Assembly: GCF_037975245.1 (NCBI RefSeq)
Contig: NC_092573.1
Coordinates: 16,792,265-16,856,264 of the forward strand
Origin: Apostichopus japonicus
Taxonomy: Eukaryota; Echinodermata; Holothuroidea; Aspidochirotida; Stichopodidae
Length of the DNA stretch: 64,000 nucleotides
Direction: 5' to 3'
A model generated the notes under the pieces. It had not been told where the DNA came from, searched no databases, and worked only from the letters and a program-made list of their open reading frames with translations. Positions 9,909 to 24,900 of the stretch are shown here, in pieces (positions within the stretch are counted from its first letter, which is position 1; the number at the start of each line of letters is the position of its first letter). The translations under genes and the position numbers were made by a program.

Positions 9909-12900
9909 CTGCCGGGAAAGAAATTCATTAATAAGTAGGAACAAAAATGAGTAATCTAACAGAGATCCTCTTTACATCCTCGTCTATCCACCCCCCTCCT
10001 CTACCCTCGTCTATCCACCCCCTCCTCTACCCTCTTTTCCCTTCTCATGTTACTATGTAGAGCAACTGATCCCAAAAACACCCTTAAGTTTTGTTATATG
10101 TTTATTTGACATCAGCAACAAAAATTATCTCCAATCAAAATAACCAAGTATTGCAAAACTGGAAAAATGGTCAGTCAACCGGTTAACAAACAGACAAACA
10201 GAAAGAGAGGTAAATACTTTAACCGAAATCACCTCAGCCATTCTAGTCTATAAGTGAATCAGCTAGACTCTATTCACGCGAAGGGGGGGGGGGGTTGTTT
10301 GTCAAAAATGTAGCATAATGTGCAAAGAATGTGTTGCTTTACATATATTGTTGTTACATATAAGTTTAACAGTGATGCTAATATTTGACCAATGACAACA
10401 AGTTTGATGTCTTTCAATGTGCACCTGGGACAATACTAATTTCAAGGCCATCAGTACTACTCATAAATATGCTTCAGATTCTGGACACTCATGTTGGAAC
10501 ATATACGTTACTCCAACCCTCAAAGCATTATGTAATTGTTTAATTGAACATTCCTGAATGTCTCATGAATAACTTGGAGTGTCAGAATTTCCATTAAATT
10601 CCTTTGAAACCTTTTTACGATTTTTAGCATGCTAAAATGTTGATGACTTTACTACTTAAATCTTCATCTTAAATTTGATAACAGGGTTGTTACTGATTAC
10701 AGTAGCCAAGCTCACCTTGTCACCAACTCTGATGGTTTCATTGCCTTCAGGGTCAATGTTGTCCGTGTCAACTTTAAGCAGGACGAGCTTTCTCTTAACA
10801 CCTTCCTCTTTTATTCTTCGGATGGAATCTTTACCAATAAAATCTGACTTCTGAAGGAAAAAGAAAAGGGCAAGAAAGATATATTATTATATATATCTAT
10901 AGGCTTATAAAAAGATGTGAACGAAATATAGAGTCAGCCACTGATATGACATCAAAATGGAGGACACACCTCTTTGTGCTCCTAATTTTTTTCCTGAAAT
11001 ATACTCATACAACTTTTTATACCCTATAATTTCCCCTTCCATACTTTTTGGGCCCCCTTATAATTATCCCCCCTCCCCCCTCCCCAAGTACTTCTTTTAG
11101 ATATGCTAGAGAAGCATGCTTCCGGCAAGAGGTCAGATAACTGGATGGAGACAAATTTGCCGACTGTCTGGACTAATGCTGGGCATCTGGCAACCCTACA
11201 GAAATATCACCAACTCCTTTACTTTTGTTTCAGAAATAGTGTGAGGGAAAGCAACTTATTCTACCGATAAGCAGAAGACAGATCCTGGTTTGTTCCATGT
11301 CCAAAATGGCAACAGTTTTGAGACAAGTTAGTAGATAATTATTTAGTCTTCAAGCGCAGTAACCAGACTAACCTTTTTCATTTTAATGAACATAGACAAG
11401 CCAGCTTCAATGGGATTGTTGTCAGTAAGCATCTGCAAGGTAATTTGAGAAGAAAACTTGGATATACAAAACAAGATCATCAAAATACTTTTGTTTTTGT
11501 TTTTTCTAACAGAACATGCAATTTCTTTCACTTCTTTAGTAGAGGACTTTTTGTTTTAAACCAACAGGTCTCACTGTATTCAACAATTTTGAAAATAATC
11601 TCTCCACATTCATGATGGTTGGTGGCCTGCAAGGTAAAAAAAATCTTACAACGTTCACAATGGGTGTTAAATTGGTATTCCATTCACTAACATTGAAATA
11701 CTACATAGTAGAAAATGTGTGTAGATTTTACATTAGTGTTTATTGAATCTACCTATGTGTGTCTATATGTAAGTAAATGGTTTGCTAGCCTAGGCTTCAC
11801 AGGTAATGTTGTATTTTTGAGTTACTACATCAACGTGAAATGCTTAAATGTATCTAGACAGCACTTGATATCCGGTGTAATATCTGTCAAAAGAGCTTTT
11901 TAAGCTCATTAACTGGATTTTAATTGGTAATATTGAATTTGATTAAAGTTTAAGTGGCTGGTTGCCTTTTCATGTTAAACAGATTCCACAGTTCACTCAA
12001 ATTTTGAACAATTTTTATCTGTCTGTTACTTGTCATAAAAACATCACCATTAGCTGGTACTCTACTTTAACATATATGAGGAGATTACAACTTTATGCCT
12101 CAGTTCTGATATGATATGTAAAATCATACTAGGTTAGATAATTCTTTTATAAAAGTAGTTTTAACAAAGTGCTGACACTTGCCATTGAAAAGCCAACAAC
12201 AATTTTTAAGATCTATCTGTCAGATTTACACCCAAAAAAAAAATAATAATAACAAAAGAGAATCTTTTCCAGTGAGATTAAAAAATGAGAATATTAAGTT
12301 AAACAAATTTTGTCCAACAGTGAGTTAGCTTTTAATGCTTGGTTTTACATGTAAAATCATCAACAAAGGAAAACAAGATGCTCAAATTGAGCTGAAAAAG
12401 TTTAACCAAAATGACTCACTTCTTGTCCCCACATTCTGAAACCCTTCTCAATTCTCATGACGTTCATTGCGTAGACTCCAAAGTCTCCGATCCCATAGGG
12501 TTCCCCGGCAGATATCAAGCCATCGTATAGCTTTTCTGTGTCTCCTCGTTTATGATAGAACTCCCAGCCTAACTCTCCTGTAGAGACATATAACACAAAA
12601 CTAACTTGCAAATGAATGTTTATTTAAGTGGATGAAACCAGATAGCTTACAGACTATGTGACTCCTGACCACATTTTATATGAGAGTGTTTTTAATATAT
12701 CACCAGGTTGCCTTTACAATGGTGCTTCTGTTTCTTACCTGAAAAGTTTTCCCCTAATAAGTTTCTCAGTTTCTTCCCAACACAATGCATTCTGATTATG
12801 ATGTCTATATTCTCACTACTTTTTGTTACTAGGTACAAAAATTTCTTACCTGAATACCTTATCACCTGGTTATCCTTGGCTGGTCCTTCAGTTTCATACA

Positions 12901-15900
12901 TGTACTGATACTTGAGTATGTTAATTACCTGGATAACTTGCCCTGGTAGATTTAAATGGTACTACAAAGCCTTCATAGATAGGTCATCTGAACCATCATT
13001 TATTGGTACAACAGAGTCAAACAATTAGAAAATATCCTGTTAGCTCTTACTGGTACACCAAGTTTTTCACCTGAATAAGAAAGTCTGTTTGCTCAGTTTG
13101 TTACCCTAGGTTCTTAACAAAAAAGGTACTTTGAAGCTCTCACTGGTACTCCATGTTTGTACCTGCATAAGTTATCCTAATACTTCTCACTGGCACACAA
13201 CTTTCTTACTTGAAAAAGGTATGGTAATTACTCATCTGAGGAAGTTATCCTACAAGCTCGTAGCCTAGTACTTTACCAGTATCAGTTATCCTTACAGCTC
13301 TCACTGTTACCCAAGTCTCCTATATGAATGAGACTTCCTGATAGCTCTCACTGGTACCCACGTCTCTTAATTGAATAGTTTATCCTTATAGCTCTCACTG
13401 GCACCCAAGTCTCTGAATTGAATCGGTTAACCTGATAGCTCCCAGTGGTACCTAAGTCTCTTACCTGAATAAGTGATCCTAGCAGCTCTCAGTGGTACCT
13501 AAGTCTCTTACCTGAATAAGTGATCCTTATAGCTCTCAGTGGTACCTAAGTCTCTTACCTGAATAAGTGATCCTGATAGCTCTCAGTGGTACCTAAGTCT
13601 CTTACCTGAATAAGTGATCCTGATAGCTCTCAGTGGTACCTAAGTCTCTTACCTGAATAAGTGATCCTAATAGCTCTCAGTGGTACCTAAGTCTCTTACC
13701 TGAATAAGTTAACCTGATAGCTCTCAGTGGTACCTATGTAACTTACCTGAATAAGACATCCTAATAGCTCTCCGTGGTACCTAAGTCTCTTACCTGAATA
13801 AGTGATCCTAATAGCTCTCAGTGGTACCTAAGTCTCTTACCTGAATAAGTGATTCTAATAGCTCTCAGTGGTACCTAAGTCTCTTACCTGAATAAGTTAT
13901 CCTGATAGCTCTCAGTGGTACCTAAGTGTCTTAATTGAATAGGTGATCCTGATAGCTCTCACTGGTACCTAAGTCTCTTACCTGAAGAAGACATCCTAAT
14001 AGCTCTCAGTGGTACCTAAGTCTCTTACCTGAATAAGTGATCCTAATAGCTCTCAGTGGTACCTAAGTCTCTTACCTGAATAAGTTAACCTGATAGCTCT
14101 CAGTGGTACCTATGTAACTTACCTGAATAAGACATCCTAATAGCTCTCAGTGGTACCTAAGTCTCTTACCTAAATAAGTGATCCTAATAGCACTCAGTGG
14201 TACCTAAGTCTCTTACCTGAATAAGTGATTCTAATAGCTCTCAGTGGTACCTAAGTCTCTTACCTGAATAAGTGATTCTAATAGCTCTCAGTGGTACCTA
14301 AGTCTCTTACCTGAATAAGTTATCCTGATAGCTCTCAGTGGTACCTAAGTCTCTTAATTGAATAGGTTATCCTGATAGCTCTCACTGGTACCTAAGTCTC
14401 TTACCTGAATAAGACATCCTAATAGCTCTCAGTGGTACATAAGTCTCTTACCTGAATAAGTGAGCCTGATAGCTCTCAGTGGTACCTAAGTCTCTTACCT
14501 GAATAAGTTAACCTGATAGCTCTCAGTGGTGCCTAAGTCTCTTACCTGAATAAGTGATCCTGATAGCTCTCAGTGGTACCTAAGTCTCTTACCTGAATAT
14601 GTGATCCTGATAGCTCTCAGTGGTACCTAAGTCTCTTAATTGGATAGGTTATCCTGATAGCTCTCAGTGGTACCTAAGTTTCTTACCTGAATAAGTGATC
14701 CTGATAGCTCTCAGTGGTACCTAAGTTTCTTACCTGAATCAGTGATCCTAATAGCTCTCAGTGGTACCTAAGTCTCTTACCTGTATAAGATATCCTGATA
14801 GCTCTACATAGTACTCCAGCTATTGACATCTGCCTCATGGTCATGAAAGGGAATGCCTCATGGGAAACATCTTCATCGGTGAGCTGAGCAAGGATATCCC
14901 TGGATGACGGTCCAGCGATGGTCAGCGCTCCCATCTCATCGGTACAATTAGTGATGCTGACATCATACTGACCATTCACGGCATGCTCCTCGATCCATCT
15001 GTATGCACCAAAGGAGATATTATGACCCATCTACAGGTTCCTTTAAGCTACATTAAAATGATTAAACTGACATATTTTAGTGCCTAGTTGAGGATTGCGA
15101 TCCACAGAAGTGTTGCTATATGTACTCTGTGAGGAATTATATTAAGATATTCTCCAAATGAATGAAAAAAAAGTAAGATATCATCCCAAAATGGTCACAT
15201 ATCTCCATCAATCAACCCTCATAAACTTATGTGAAGAAACTGCAAGCATATATCTATTTATTTGCAACCAATTCCCACAATTTTACCCTCAAATGATAGG
15301 AAATATTTAAGATAATATTATTTTAACATGAAATACACCAAAAACAAAACGTTTATTACTATTGGTAGAATGTATTCCAAAATAAGCATTTTGGGGACCT
15401 AATTTGCATATTTGCATACATAATTAACCCAAAATTAGTGAAACTTATCAGATATGAAATCAACAATTGTAATCTTTCCATTGATATAAAGGTTCTTACA
15501 AAATATTCCTCTGAATTGATGTAAATTAACTCCAAGAAAATCACTTTCTGCTGAAACTAAACTAGGTCACACTGCAAGGCTGTAGAGTTAACAGCAATTG
15601 TATTTCAGCACCTTGAATGCTGGGCCTCGGGTCTGCCAGTGTATGCACATATATCAATAAAACATTTGCTCACTCCCAGTCCCCTAACCCCCTCCCATCC
15701 CCTCCATGCCCATCCCCCTCCAATGAAATAGATGCAACATAAAAAGATTTTCTCTACCAAACAGGGAGGTAGACATAAATTGATACCGTAAGTCGTGCAG
15801 TTCCGACCCAGATCCGGTAATGCAGAAGAAATGATCTTCAGCGATTCTAGTGAGCGTTATTTCTGCATAAACTCTTCCCCTTGGTGTTAGCATGTGACAA

Positions 15901-18900
15901 ACAGCACCGTACCCGACCTACAGGAAATACAAAGAAGAAACCAATGTCCATATTGGTATACAAAGGTAGATCGGTAAATAAAAGCTAGATTGAAAGCAAC
16001 ATGAAAGGAGACAACCATTGCCTTAGATTGGAAGCTTTGGATTATTGGATTTATAAGAATGAGTAACTGTATGAAAAAACCTTTAAAGTAGAACTGAATA
16101 ACTTATACAAGAACTTATGGATACCTGCAGTTCTAGATGTGAGAGAGATTGCACTCATTGAGCAATTGAGCTTGAAAATGTTAGAATAACAATTTTGAGG
16201 GCTTATTTATGTGAACCTTCATAACATTCAGGTTGGATGAAATGTTAAAACGCAATCTATAAAGGTTAATAAACAGTCTATAAAAAATTCCAGGCAGCAC
16301 CAATGAAACTTTTATGAGAGAAGAGAGAGCCAGACAGCGAGAGACAGAGATCATTTACAACAAACCTTTGGCAATTTGTTAGCTACTAAATTATCAAGGA
16401 AAGCAACAGTGTCCTTTCCTTTGATGTCATATTTGGCGAAAGGAGTGAGATCCATGATGCCTGCCGTCTTCATCACCATTTCATACTCTCTACCGACTGG
16501 CATGTGCCAGTTTGTACGACGGTAGCTGGGTTTGTAACCAGCTTCGTCTCCTTCTAAGGCAAACCAGTGAGGCTGCTCCCAGCCTGCATAAGCAACCAGA
16601 GAGGATATTTTATAATAATGCATTAATATGATATTTCCTTATATTATATATTGGCAAATCATAAGATCCTGATCGTTTAATTGTGATTGACCTTAATATA
16701 AATAGATGAATATGGTATTTTAAGTCACCACTTCTTTATTGGCTAGTTATAAGAATATAATTTTGGATTTTTAGAATCAAGCAGTATTACCGAAATTATG
16801 CTAATGAGTTTGTCACAACTCCAACATTGTTAATGTTTCTTTTACTGTTGCTTTTTGTTACATCGCATTTTGCCTCATTTGCCAGACACTATATTACCTC
16901 TCTTGACCATCATCTACATCAACTAATAATATGAAGTGTTAAAGACTTCCAAGAAATGCTTTTATAAACTTTTAGCTACATTCATATACTCAAATTCTGA
17001 AGCTGATATACTTTAAAGAAAAGCCACAGTCTACTTATAATTGTGGCCAAACAGAAAAATTCTTCATACAGCCACAAATGCACCATGAACTTAGGGGAGG
17101 ACTTCAAAAGGAAGGTACCAAGTGATATAAATTTTGTACCTAGGAACCAATCTAGCTTTCTATGACCTTGGGTACAATCGGACTACTTAACATCATGAAT
17201 TTATTAAGTATAAGAATATCACCATTTGCATGATATTTTTATTTGTTCATAGAAGTTAATAAATATCTGTAGTTCTTATTGAATATTTTCATCCTCATGT
17301 TTACAAACTAATGCAGTTTCATCTCTTTACCAGAATGAAAGCCATACTCTGCTCCTCTCCTTCTCAGTTTCTCGTATACCCCAGAGGTCCTTTCCGTCGG
17401 TCTTCCTCCCAGACGATCTTCTTTTGGATATCCCAGCAGGTTATTATTTCCATACGACTCCCTGGCTTTTATCGCAGTGTACTCCTGAGTTGTCCATTTT
17501 CCGTAACGGTTTGGATCCATCTCGATCAGGTCGTAGGGGGGTTCCCCATTCAGAATCCAGTCCGAGAGGAATTTCCCAGCTCCTCCCGAGTGAATGATAC
17601 CGTAACTGCCAAATCCCAGAAAGTCAAGTTAGAAGCAATTACCAGAGCAGGATTTTCAGAAATAATCCTCTAAACATTGATCGTCAATGAAAGCAGATTG
17701 CATATTATAACCATACAGATCACATTAGATTGATATAGACTGAAGACCATTCTCCCATCATTTCCAAATGATCCCGGCTGGTACGTAACAGTTTGCTTGA
17801 ATTAAGAGAGCTGATATGTACTTTTTTGCAATGCTTTCTTGGTTGAGAAATAACTACTATCACAGCATAACATGAAAGCATTTGAAAAATTTCCATATAT
17901 CCACCTAATAAATTACTCCTTAGGGTAATCATACTAAAGTGGGAAAAATCATAAATTCCTGTATAGATGTTAACACATCAAATATTTACTTCCAATATTG
18001 TTTACTACATATGATGTTAATAAGTATATCAAATATGATCACTGCCCGACATGTCCTCTATTAAGTGTAGAATCTTTTCAGCCAAAGCAATGTTAACTTC
18101 ACCTAGACAGTGGGAGAAAGGAACTGTAATTTACATATATGAATTTTACAGAAGACTAGAATGAAGAACTGAGGATCGATACCTGAATCCGACAGCTGCC
18201 CAGTAATTTCTCAGGCCCTGGAATGGTCCCAATAGGGGCAATAGGTCCGGGGAGTAGATAATAGGTCCAGATACAACGCTCTGTATATCTGCTTTGGCTA
18301 AGACTGGTATCATCTCCATGGCATGTTCTGTGTGTTCCTGGATTCTGTCCAAGTCACTCTCGTATAGCTCTTTACCAAACCCTAGAAAATTTAGAGAAGT
18401 TTGAAAGACTAACTGTGAAATTCCAACATCTATGAACATGATTCAGATTGGTATTGGGGAAGGGGATGGGGAGATAAAGGCCTTTGTGCAACAGCTTTTT
18501 AAGAAGGTTTTCATAAATGTACATACTTTGAATAGTTAAAAAGTGAGATAATACAAGTAGAAAAATCTCACCTAATTTATGAAATTTGGGAGTGAGTACA
18601 TTGTGCATATATGGTGATCACAATTTTTTGTTCACTCCCAATGTGTGATGCTTTATGGGTACTTTGACCTGTATCTTAATAAGAAACTTCTACTAACAGT
18701 ATCTGTGCCAGTGATATAGACAGTAAGTTTTAACAATGAAGTTCATAAAATCAATTCATACTTAAAGCCATTGCACATATCCACATTTTTAGCAAGGAGT
18801 TAGAGGGAATAGAGGGACGATGATGGAGGGAGATAGGTTGCAACATCTGATTCCCTTCCTGCAGCAGCCAAATTCTTTGCATTATTCTGATCCTCTGTAA

Positions 18901-21900
18901 TCTGTCCACATAATGCTAGCGTTAACTAAATTAGAGATCAAACCAAATAAACCACAAAAAAAACATGTTTTACAACCAGTTGTATCAAGCCAGGTTTTAT
19001 ATGGTCATATCAAGAGCTTACAATCTCTATTTGGTTTAGCATTTCCTTACCTTTTGGGACGCCATCTGTCACCCAATCTTCTTGCAGTCTCATCATATGA
19101 GACTTCTCATAGGGTCCAAAGAGGAGGCCACTGCGCTCTTGTCGGCAGTAGTAGGACCCTTCCAAGTCTCGGATGACAGGAACTTCTTCTTTGAGTGCAG
19201 CGACCTCAGGAATGGTCGCTGTGACAACGTACTGGTGATGAACAGGTATCAGAGGGTGCTCGATCCCCACCATACGCCCAACTTCTTGACCCCATATCCC
19301 TATTGGAGACAGAGTATAGAAATCAATACCAAAGTCACATTTAAAATTCCACCTCCCACCAATCTACTCGATAAAGCACATCCTCATTAGAAGGATTGTA
19401 CTATGAGACTGTTGCACATAAAGGCTATGTGCTTCTTTCTTCTATCAAACAGTTCTCACCTTAGTAATCCTCAGTAAAATGATGCAACAAAGATGTGTGT
19501 TGTAATGTGTCTATGTGATGACAAATGATACACTTCAGGCACAGCTAATAGCTTTAATAATTTTGTTGACCATTTGGAATTAAACATCTATTCCCAATCT
19601 CCTGCAAACTTGTAGCAGTTTCATATTCACAGTATTGTCAAGCAGGCACCATATGGTATATTTGTGTCACAACAATTCCATTGTATTAATGTGACAACAA
19701 CTCACTAGTATTGACCCTAAACTAGAAAGCTTTCAAAAATACTTTTCTAGAAGCTCTGACCATCCAAATTATTCCAGCCATTGAGGATTGTTAAAACTAG
19801 AGAATTAATTGCTTCAGTTTGGGAACCTTCACAGAGGCAATACGATGCTTGTTGAAATGTTAGCATGGGTGACCACTATCTGACTTTCTAGCATATTAAG
19901 GGCGATACTCATGATCTTTAAACACCACAAATATAAACTGTCAACTTTATCCTTGGAAGAGTTGTTTAGAATTTTACTTTGACATTGTAATCAAATGTAA
20001 CACATTTTGTAACAGGGAAGCAATCAACTTCAATGTGTCAGTATAATACTCATGTTCAAACAACTTCCATTTGGAAAGTGAATAAATGTTGACGAACCTG
20101 CAGCATTGACGATTCGTTTTGCAGCAATGGTACCATGTTCTGTCTCAACATCCCATCCTCCATCAGATCGAGGCACTAAGCTTGTCACAGGGGCAGGCAT
20201 GTAAATATCAGCTCCGTATTTGCGAGCCCCTATGGCATATGCCTGTGTAAGGGAGTATGGGTCGATGTGTCCTTCCCCAGGGTTGTAGAGACCACCTAAG
20301 ATCTGTGAACAGAAGTTTAGAGGTCAAGGGTGAAAAAAAAATGACCTGCTTCATAGGAACCTTACAAACGATTCACTTCTTTATTAAGAGCAATTTGATA
20401 TCCAAGTTTGAAATTAAGGATTGAAATATCCCAGAAAACATTTAGTTTGGAAAGTATCCAACAATTTCTGTGCAAACAACTGTCATTTACTAGGGATAAA
20501 ACAACTTCATGTAAAGAGTAAGTCAATGTAACTGATTTCTCTAGAATAACTGACAGTAAAATAATAAGTACACAGAGAAGTATATTAATATTCATAGAGT
20601 TGAGGGAAAATCACCAAATCAACTACATCTTCACTGGCAAATACTATCCATAGCAAATGTTCTTGTCTGTGAAGAGTACTTGCAAAGAAAATGGGTTGTT
20701 TTGATTTTAACAATTGCATTTTCATTCAGATAAAACCCATTAGAAATGCAGATAAAACCCATTAATGTTTGCACGAATGTGACTGTAAGGTGGCAACTTG
20801 AAGAATTACGGAAGCACTGAGTTCAACTATTTAGGGAGTGATAAAGAAACAACGCTCTTTTTCTGCAAATTCTAGATCGGCCTTCTTTCTAGCTCTCTGT
20901 TCTAACTGTTTTTTCGAACCTGTAGTATGTGTACTGTACAAGGCAGTTAATCCCAACCCACCGATCTTAGCCAATATACATGCAATGCCATCTCTCTCCT
21001 GCCTATATTGAATACCTTGTTAGGATTTAGGAGAGGAAACTTCTCCAGGACCTCTTCAGCAGATATCAACCACTGAGGAGCCTTGTTCCATCCCTGCCTC
21101 TGCATTTGATATCTCGCTTCATCCATCCTCTCAGGGGTGCCAAGAAGACGGATGCTTCCTGGGGTGTGGAAACCGATTTGCTGTAAACAAAAAGACCCAT
21201 GTTAATAAAGTGATGGTAAACACCAGTTTAAAACCATCAACTCCATGACATAACCAAAGCAGATGTAGCAACTATAGTCAATGTACTAGCTGTGGAAAAG
21301 AAGCTTCACCAACTCACAGTATGGAATCAGTTTCAGAAATACTTGTTTCAGTACTATGGCATCAAAGGGTTAGAATCAAATGACTTGTATTATACTTCCT
21401 AGCTAGCTAGCTAACACATTAACACTGTGCAAGGATTTTATGGACATGAATTGAGTCACATGAAGATATAACCAAATCTTCTCATGTAGTTGGGTTTGGG
21501 TAGTTTTTCAAACTGCTGTATAAGGAAGAGAATTTCTGCACATTTTACGTAAGTGCAAAAATTGTGAAGAATCACATATATGTGTCACAAACTTGATAAC
21601 ATCAAAAGTATTTCCTTTTTTGCCCTGCAAAGCTTCACAAAGCATTGGAAACAAAGCCCCCCACCATTTCACAATGAACATGGACACATGACACATTTCC
21701 ATGTCAGGCAGCAAGTGGCAAGTCAAACTCACAATAGGAAATCCATAATTCAGTTTATGTGATAATTATGAATATACTTAACTGTCACCAACGTTTTAAC
21801 ACATTACTAAAACTTTCAAGTTTACCTGTCCTGTCTCTTCCTCCAGTTGTTCAAAGAGTTTAATGCTGTAGTAGTGCAGGTTCTTAGCATTGATGCCAGG

Positions 21901-24900
21901 GTTGTAATACGTCGTTAATCCAGCCTATAAGAAGAAACAAAAAACTGAAATCAACTCAATGGGACATAATGTTAGTGGCAAGACTGCCTGAAGTAGTAAC
22001 AATAACTGCTGATGCTGATGGGCAAAAACCATAATATATAACAAAAAATAAATGTCAAGAAAAGAGGTCTGTATTTTAGTCAGTGATGCAGTCTTCGTTA
22101 GAGATGGCTAGAGAAAACACATGGGACAGCTGAGTACTTTACAGCCTGTTGCTGCACACAACTTGTTCTCCCTACAAGAGTAAACAGAGACTGAGGAAAA
22201 ACTGTACAGTACATATACAGAAAACTAGATTACTTAAAGGTAACACACTAACAGTACAACCTGATTAAACTAACAATAGTCTGAAGCAGAGCTGTAACAA
22301 TAGACACTTAACTGATCCACAAACTGCATTCCTTCTTACTACACATAATAAAGCTAGGAACTTAAAGGTATATATATACAGTATTAACAGAATGTGAAAC
22401 TACACTTATCAACAGTCTTCACAGTGCTTGCAATTGTACCCAGACTGAGGCATCTTCTTAAACCGATACAACAACAAGAGCATCAATGACGCAGTATCTC
22501 AATACTGGAAGTTCTAATTTCGATTCCTAGTTTCATATCTTTGCTCTGTCTCTACAATTATCAATATCAATCATGGTACAACAACTACAGAACTTGCATG
22601 CACGCTACTTTGCCACGAAAAGTCTCTGCAGGTTACACTTCATCCTGCGAGTGTTGCCTTTAGTGCCCATTGCCTGTTTGTCAAGAGAACGGCGTTGCAA
22701 GGTTAAGTAATGTCATATATATAATATTTAAGAACTTGTTTTTTATGTGGTATCCTTCATCTTGGGTCAGTCTCTGTTGGACTTTTTGGTCATATAGTTT
22801 ATGATGTATCAGGTTCCTAGACATCAATCAGCTTACCTTCGTGATGAATTGAAAAGTATTTTTGGATACGTGAAATGTACATCTTATGTAGGAACTTCTT
22901 GTTAATTTTTCTTCACACTGGTGAATATGAATGTACGATTTAGTGCAAAAGAATATAACAGGAATGTGTTTTTTCAAGGTTAATCAAAGTTTATTGAATC
23001 AAGGCAATGAATGAAATGGCGTGAAAAGTACTGAATTAAATTAAGAAGTCCAAGTGTCCCAAGTGCCCACATAGGAGAATCCAACCTGCAGATGCAGAAA
23101 GAGTCCTGAAAATGAAAGAAAACAGAAATAAAAACAGAACGTTGGATAATAGGAGACAATATATAAAGTCACATGACAAATGACTTCACATTGCTTTTAA
23201 ATGCAACAAGCCCATATTACATAACATGTTGTAGTGGAACTTGTAAATGCATTTTCTCTCTGAAAATGACAGAAACATACAGCATTTACAGGGGGAAGAA
23301 CTTCAAAACAAAGTGAAATAAGCACATGCACAACCAAAAACCAAAAAAAAAAATTAACTGCAATATGAATTCACAAAAAGGATTCTGCCAAAATGCGTTG
23401 CAAACACTGTACGAAAATTCAGTGCACACTTATCCATTGGGCAAAGTAGAGAACCAATGTTAACTTGTCATTGACTCGACCAACCTGTAATGTAGCCTAC
23501 AGTGACTTTATCCAGAATTAGTAGGTGGGCCTATGTATCTGGGTACACCGGATAAAATCACACAAGGGTAAAACTATACTTAGTACTAACCAGAGCCGAC
23601 CAAGGCAGTACTTTTTTTAATATAAGCTTAATTACATTTCAAGTACTATTATATGTACTGGGCATGAAGGTATTGCCAGTGCTGAAAACCACCAGTGACA
23701 GTTCTAGTCAGTAATAAACTAATAATACCAACATAGGCTTAGTATTGTGTAGTTGTACTATCACTACCCTACTACTAAGTGCTTAAGTCCTCCAAAATTC
23801 AAGGCAACGACATTGTATTCGTAAACAATGTCTTGAAAGCAAACATCATAATTCATAAACACACGGTCCCGTAATATGAATACACTGCACTATAGAATAC
23901 TTAAAACTACAACCCTAGGCTACACACTATGGTAACGTGCATGTACATATGCAATTAACCACGATAGGATACGATGATGCCCGTTAACAAGTGCAACCTT
24001 AAAAATGTCAGTTTAATTCAACCCAGAATGCTGGAACAACTCCGAATTTAGCCTCAAATCATTGTTTAACTTGTTTTAAACAATCGACCGGACGATGGTG
24101 GTGGAAATGTGCAATTCGAAAGATGAAAGGACTTTACTTACGTTTCGTTTTTATTTTTCAAGCCGAGGCGAAGAAATTTCCCAATTTCATCCACATTGTG
24201 AGTCCGACATCGTCGCAAACAGATTTTTAATGAATATTCAACTTCTTTTGTTCAAAGTTTTGCTTGAAGCAATTCGATTGCTGCTTTATGAATATGTATT
24301 AAAACGGATTTTCAGACGATATCCAAGCCGAAGTGTACTAAAATATAGTGATGGGCTTAGCTCCCACAATGTATTTCACCGCTTTTGCGAAGTGTTTAAC
24401 GATTGCGCAATAACACAAATTTGGGAGCGTGTGCAAAAATGGCTCGCAACAACTGTGTTTCAGCCCGATTTGGATATAAATCGGTGAAAAAGTCATAGAA
24501 TGAGATAAAATTCTTGAATAAACAAGAGCCCAAGGGCACTGTGGTTCCTTGCTTGGGGTATATGACAATACACATAATATTATCGAGCAAGATTGGGCTG
24601 AAATAGTCCAAGTAATTGTGGTCCTACATGTTCCCATAAAGTAACCAACACTATAGCCAACACTTTTGTGATCACAAAATGTGACCGGATTTTTTATCAA
24701 AAGGCACTTTTGAGATCTAAATATGGCGTCGCAAATGTAAGAAATATAAGAGACCTACAAGCGTGTCAACAGATATGATAACAATGGTGACCTCAGATGA
24801 CATGACCTTTAAGTTTCAAAATGTTCCACCACCCCATTCACAACTTGTCCCAAAATATCAACCATGTCACACCTTGGCATTGAGATTTAATTGCATTAAA

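Noticed and set aside
13441-14780. CRISPR-like array (regular 47-bp periodicity)
   Set aside because: Units are directly adjacent with no variable spacers, in a eukaryotic intron: a minisatellite.
24095-24487. A 130-aa plus-strand open frame in DMGDH intron 2
   Set aside because: No recognisable family or upstream signals; the minus strand is equally open here.
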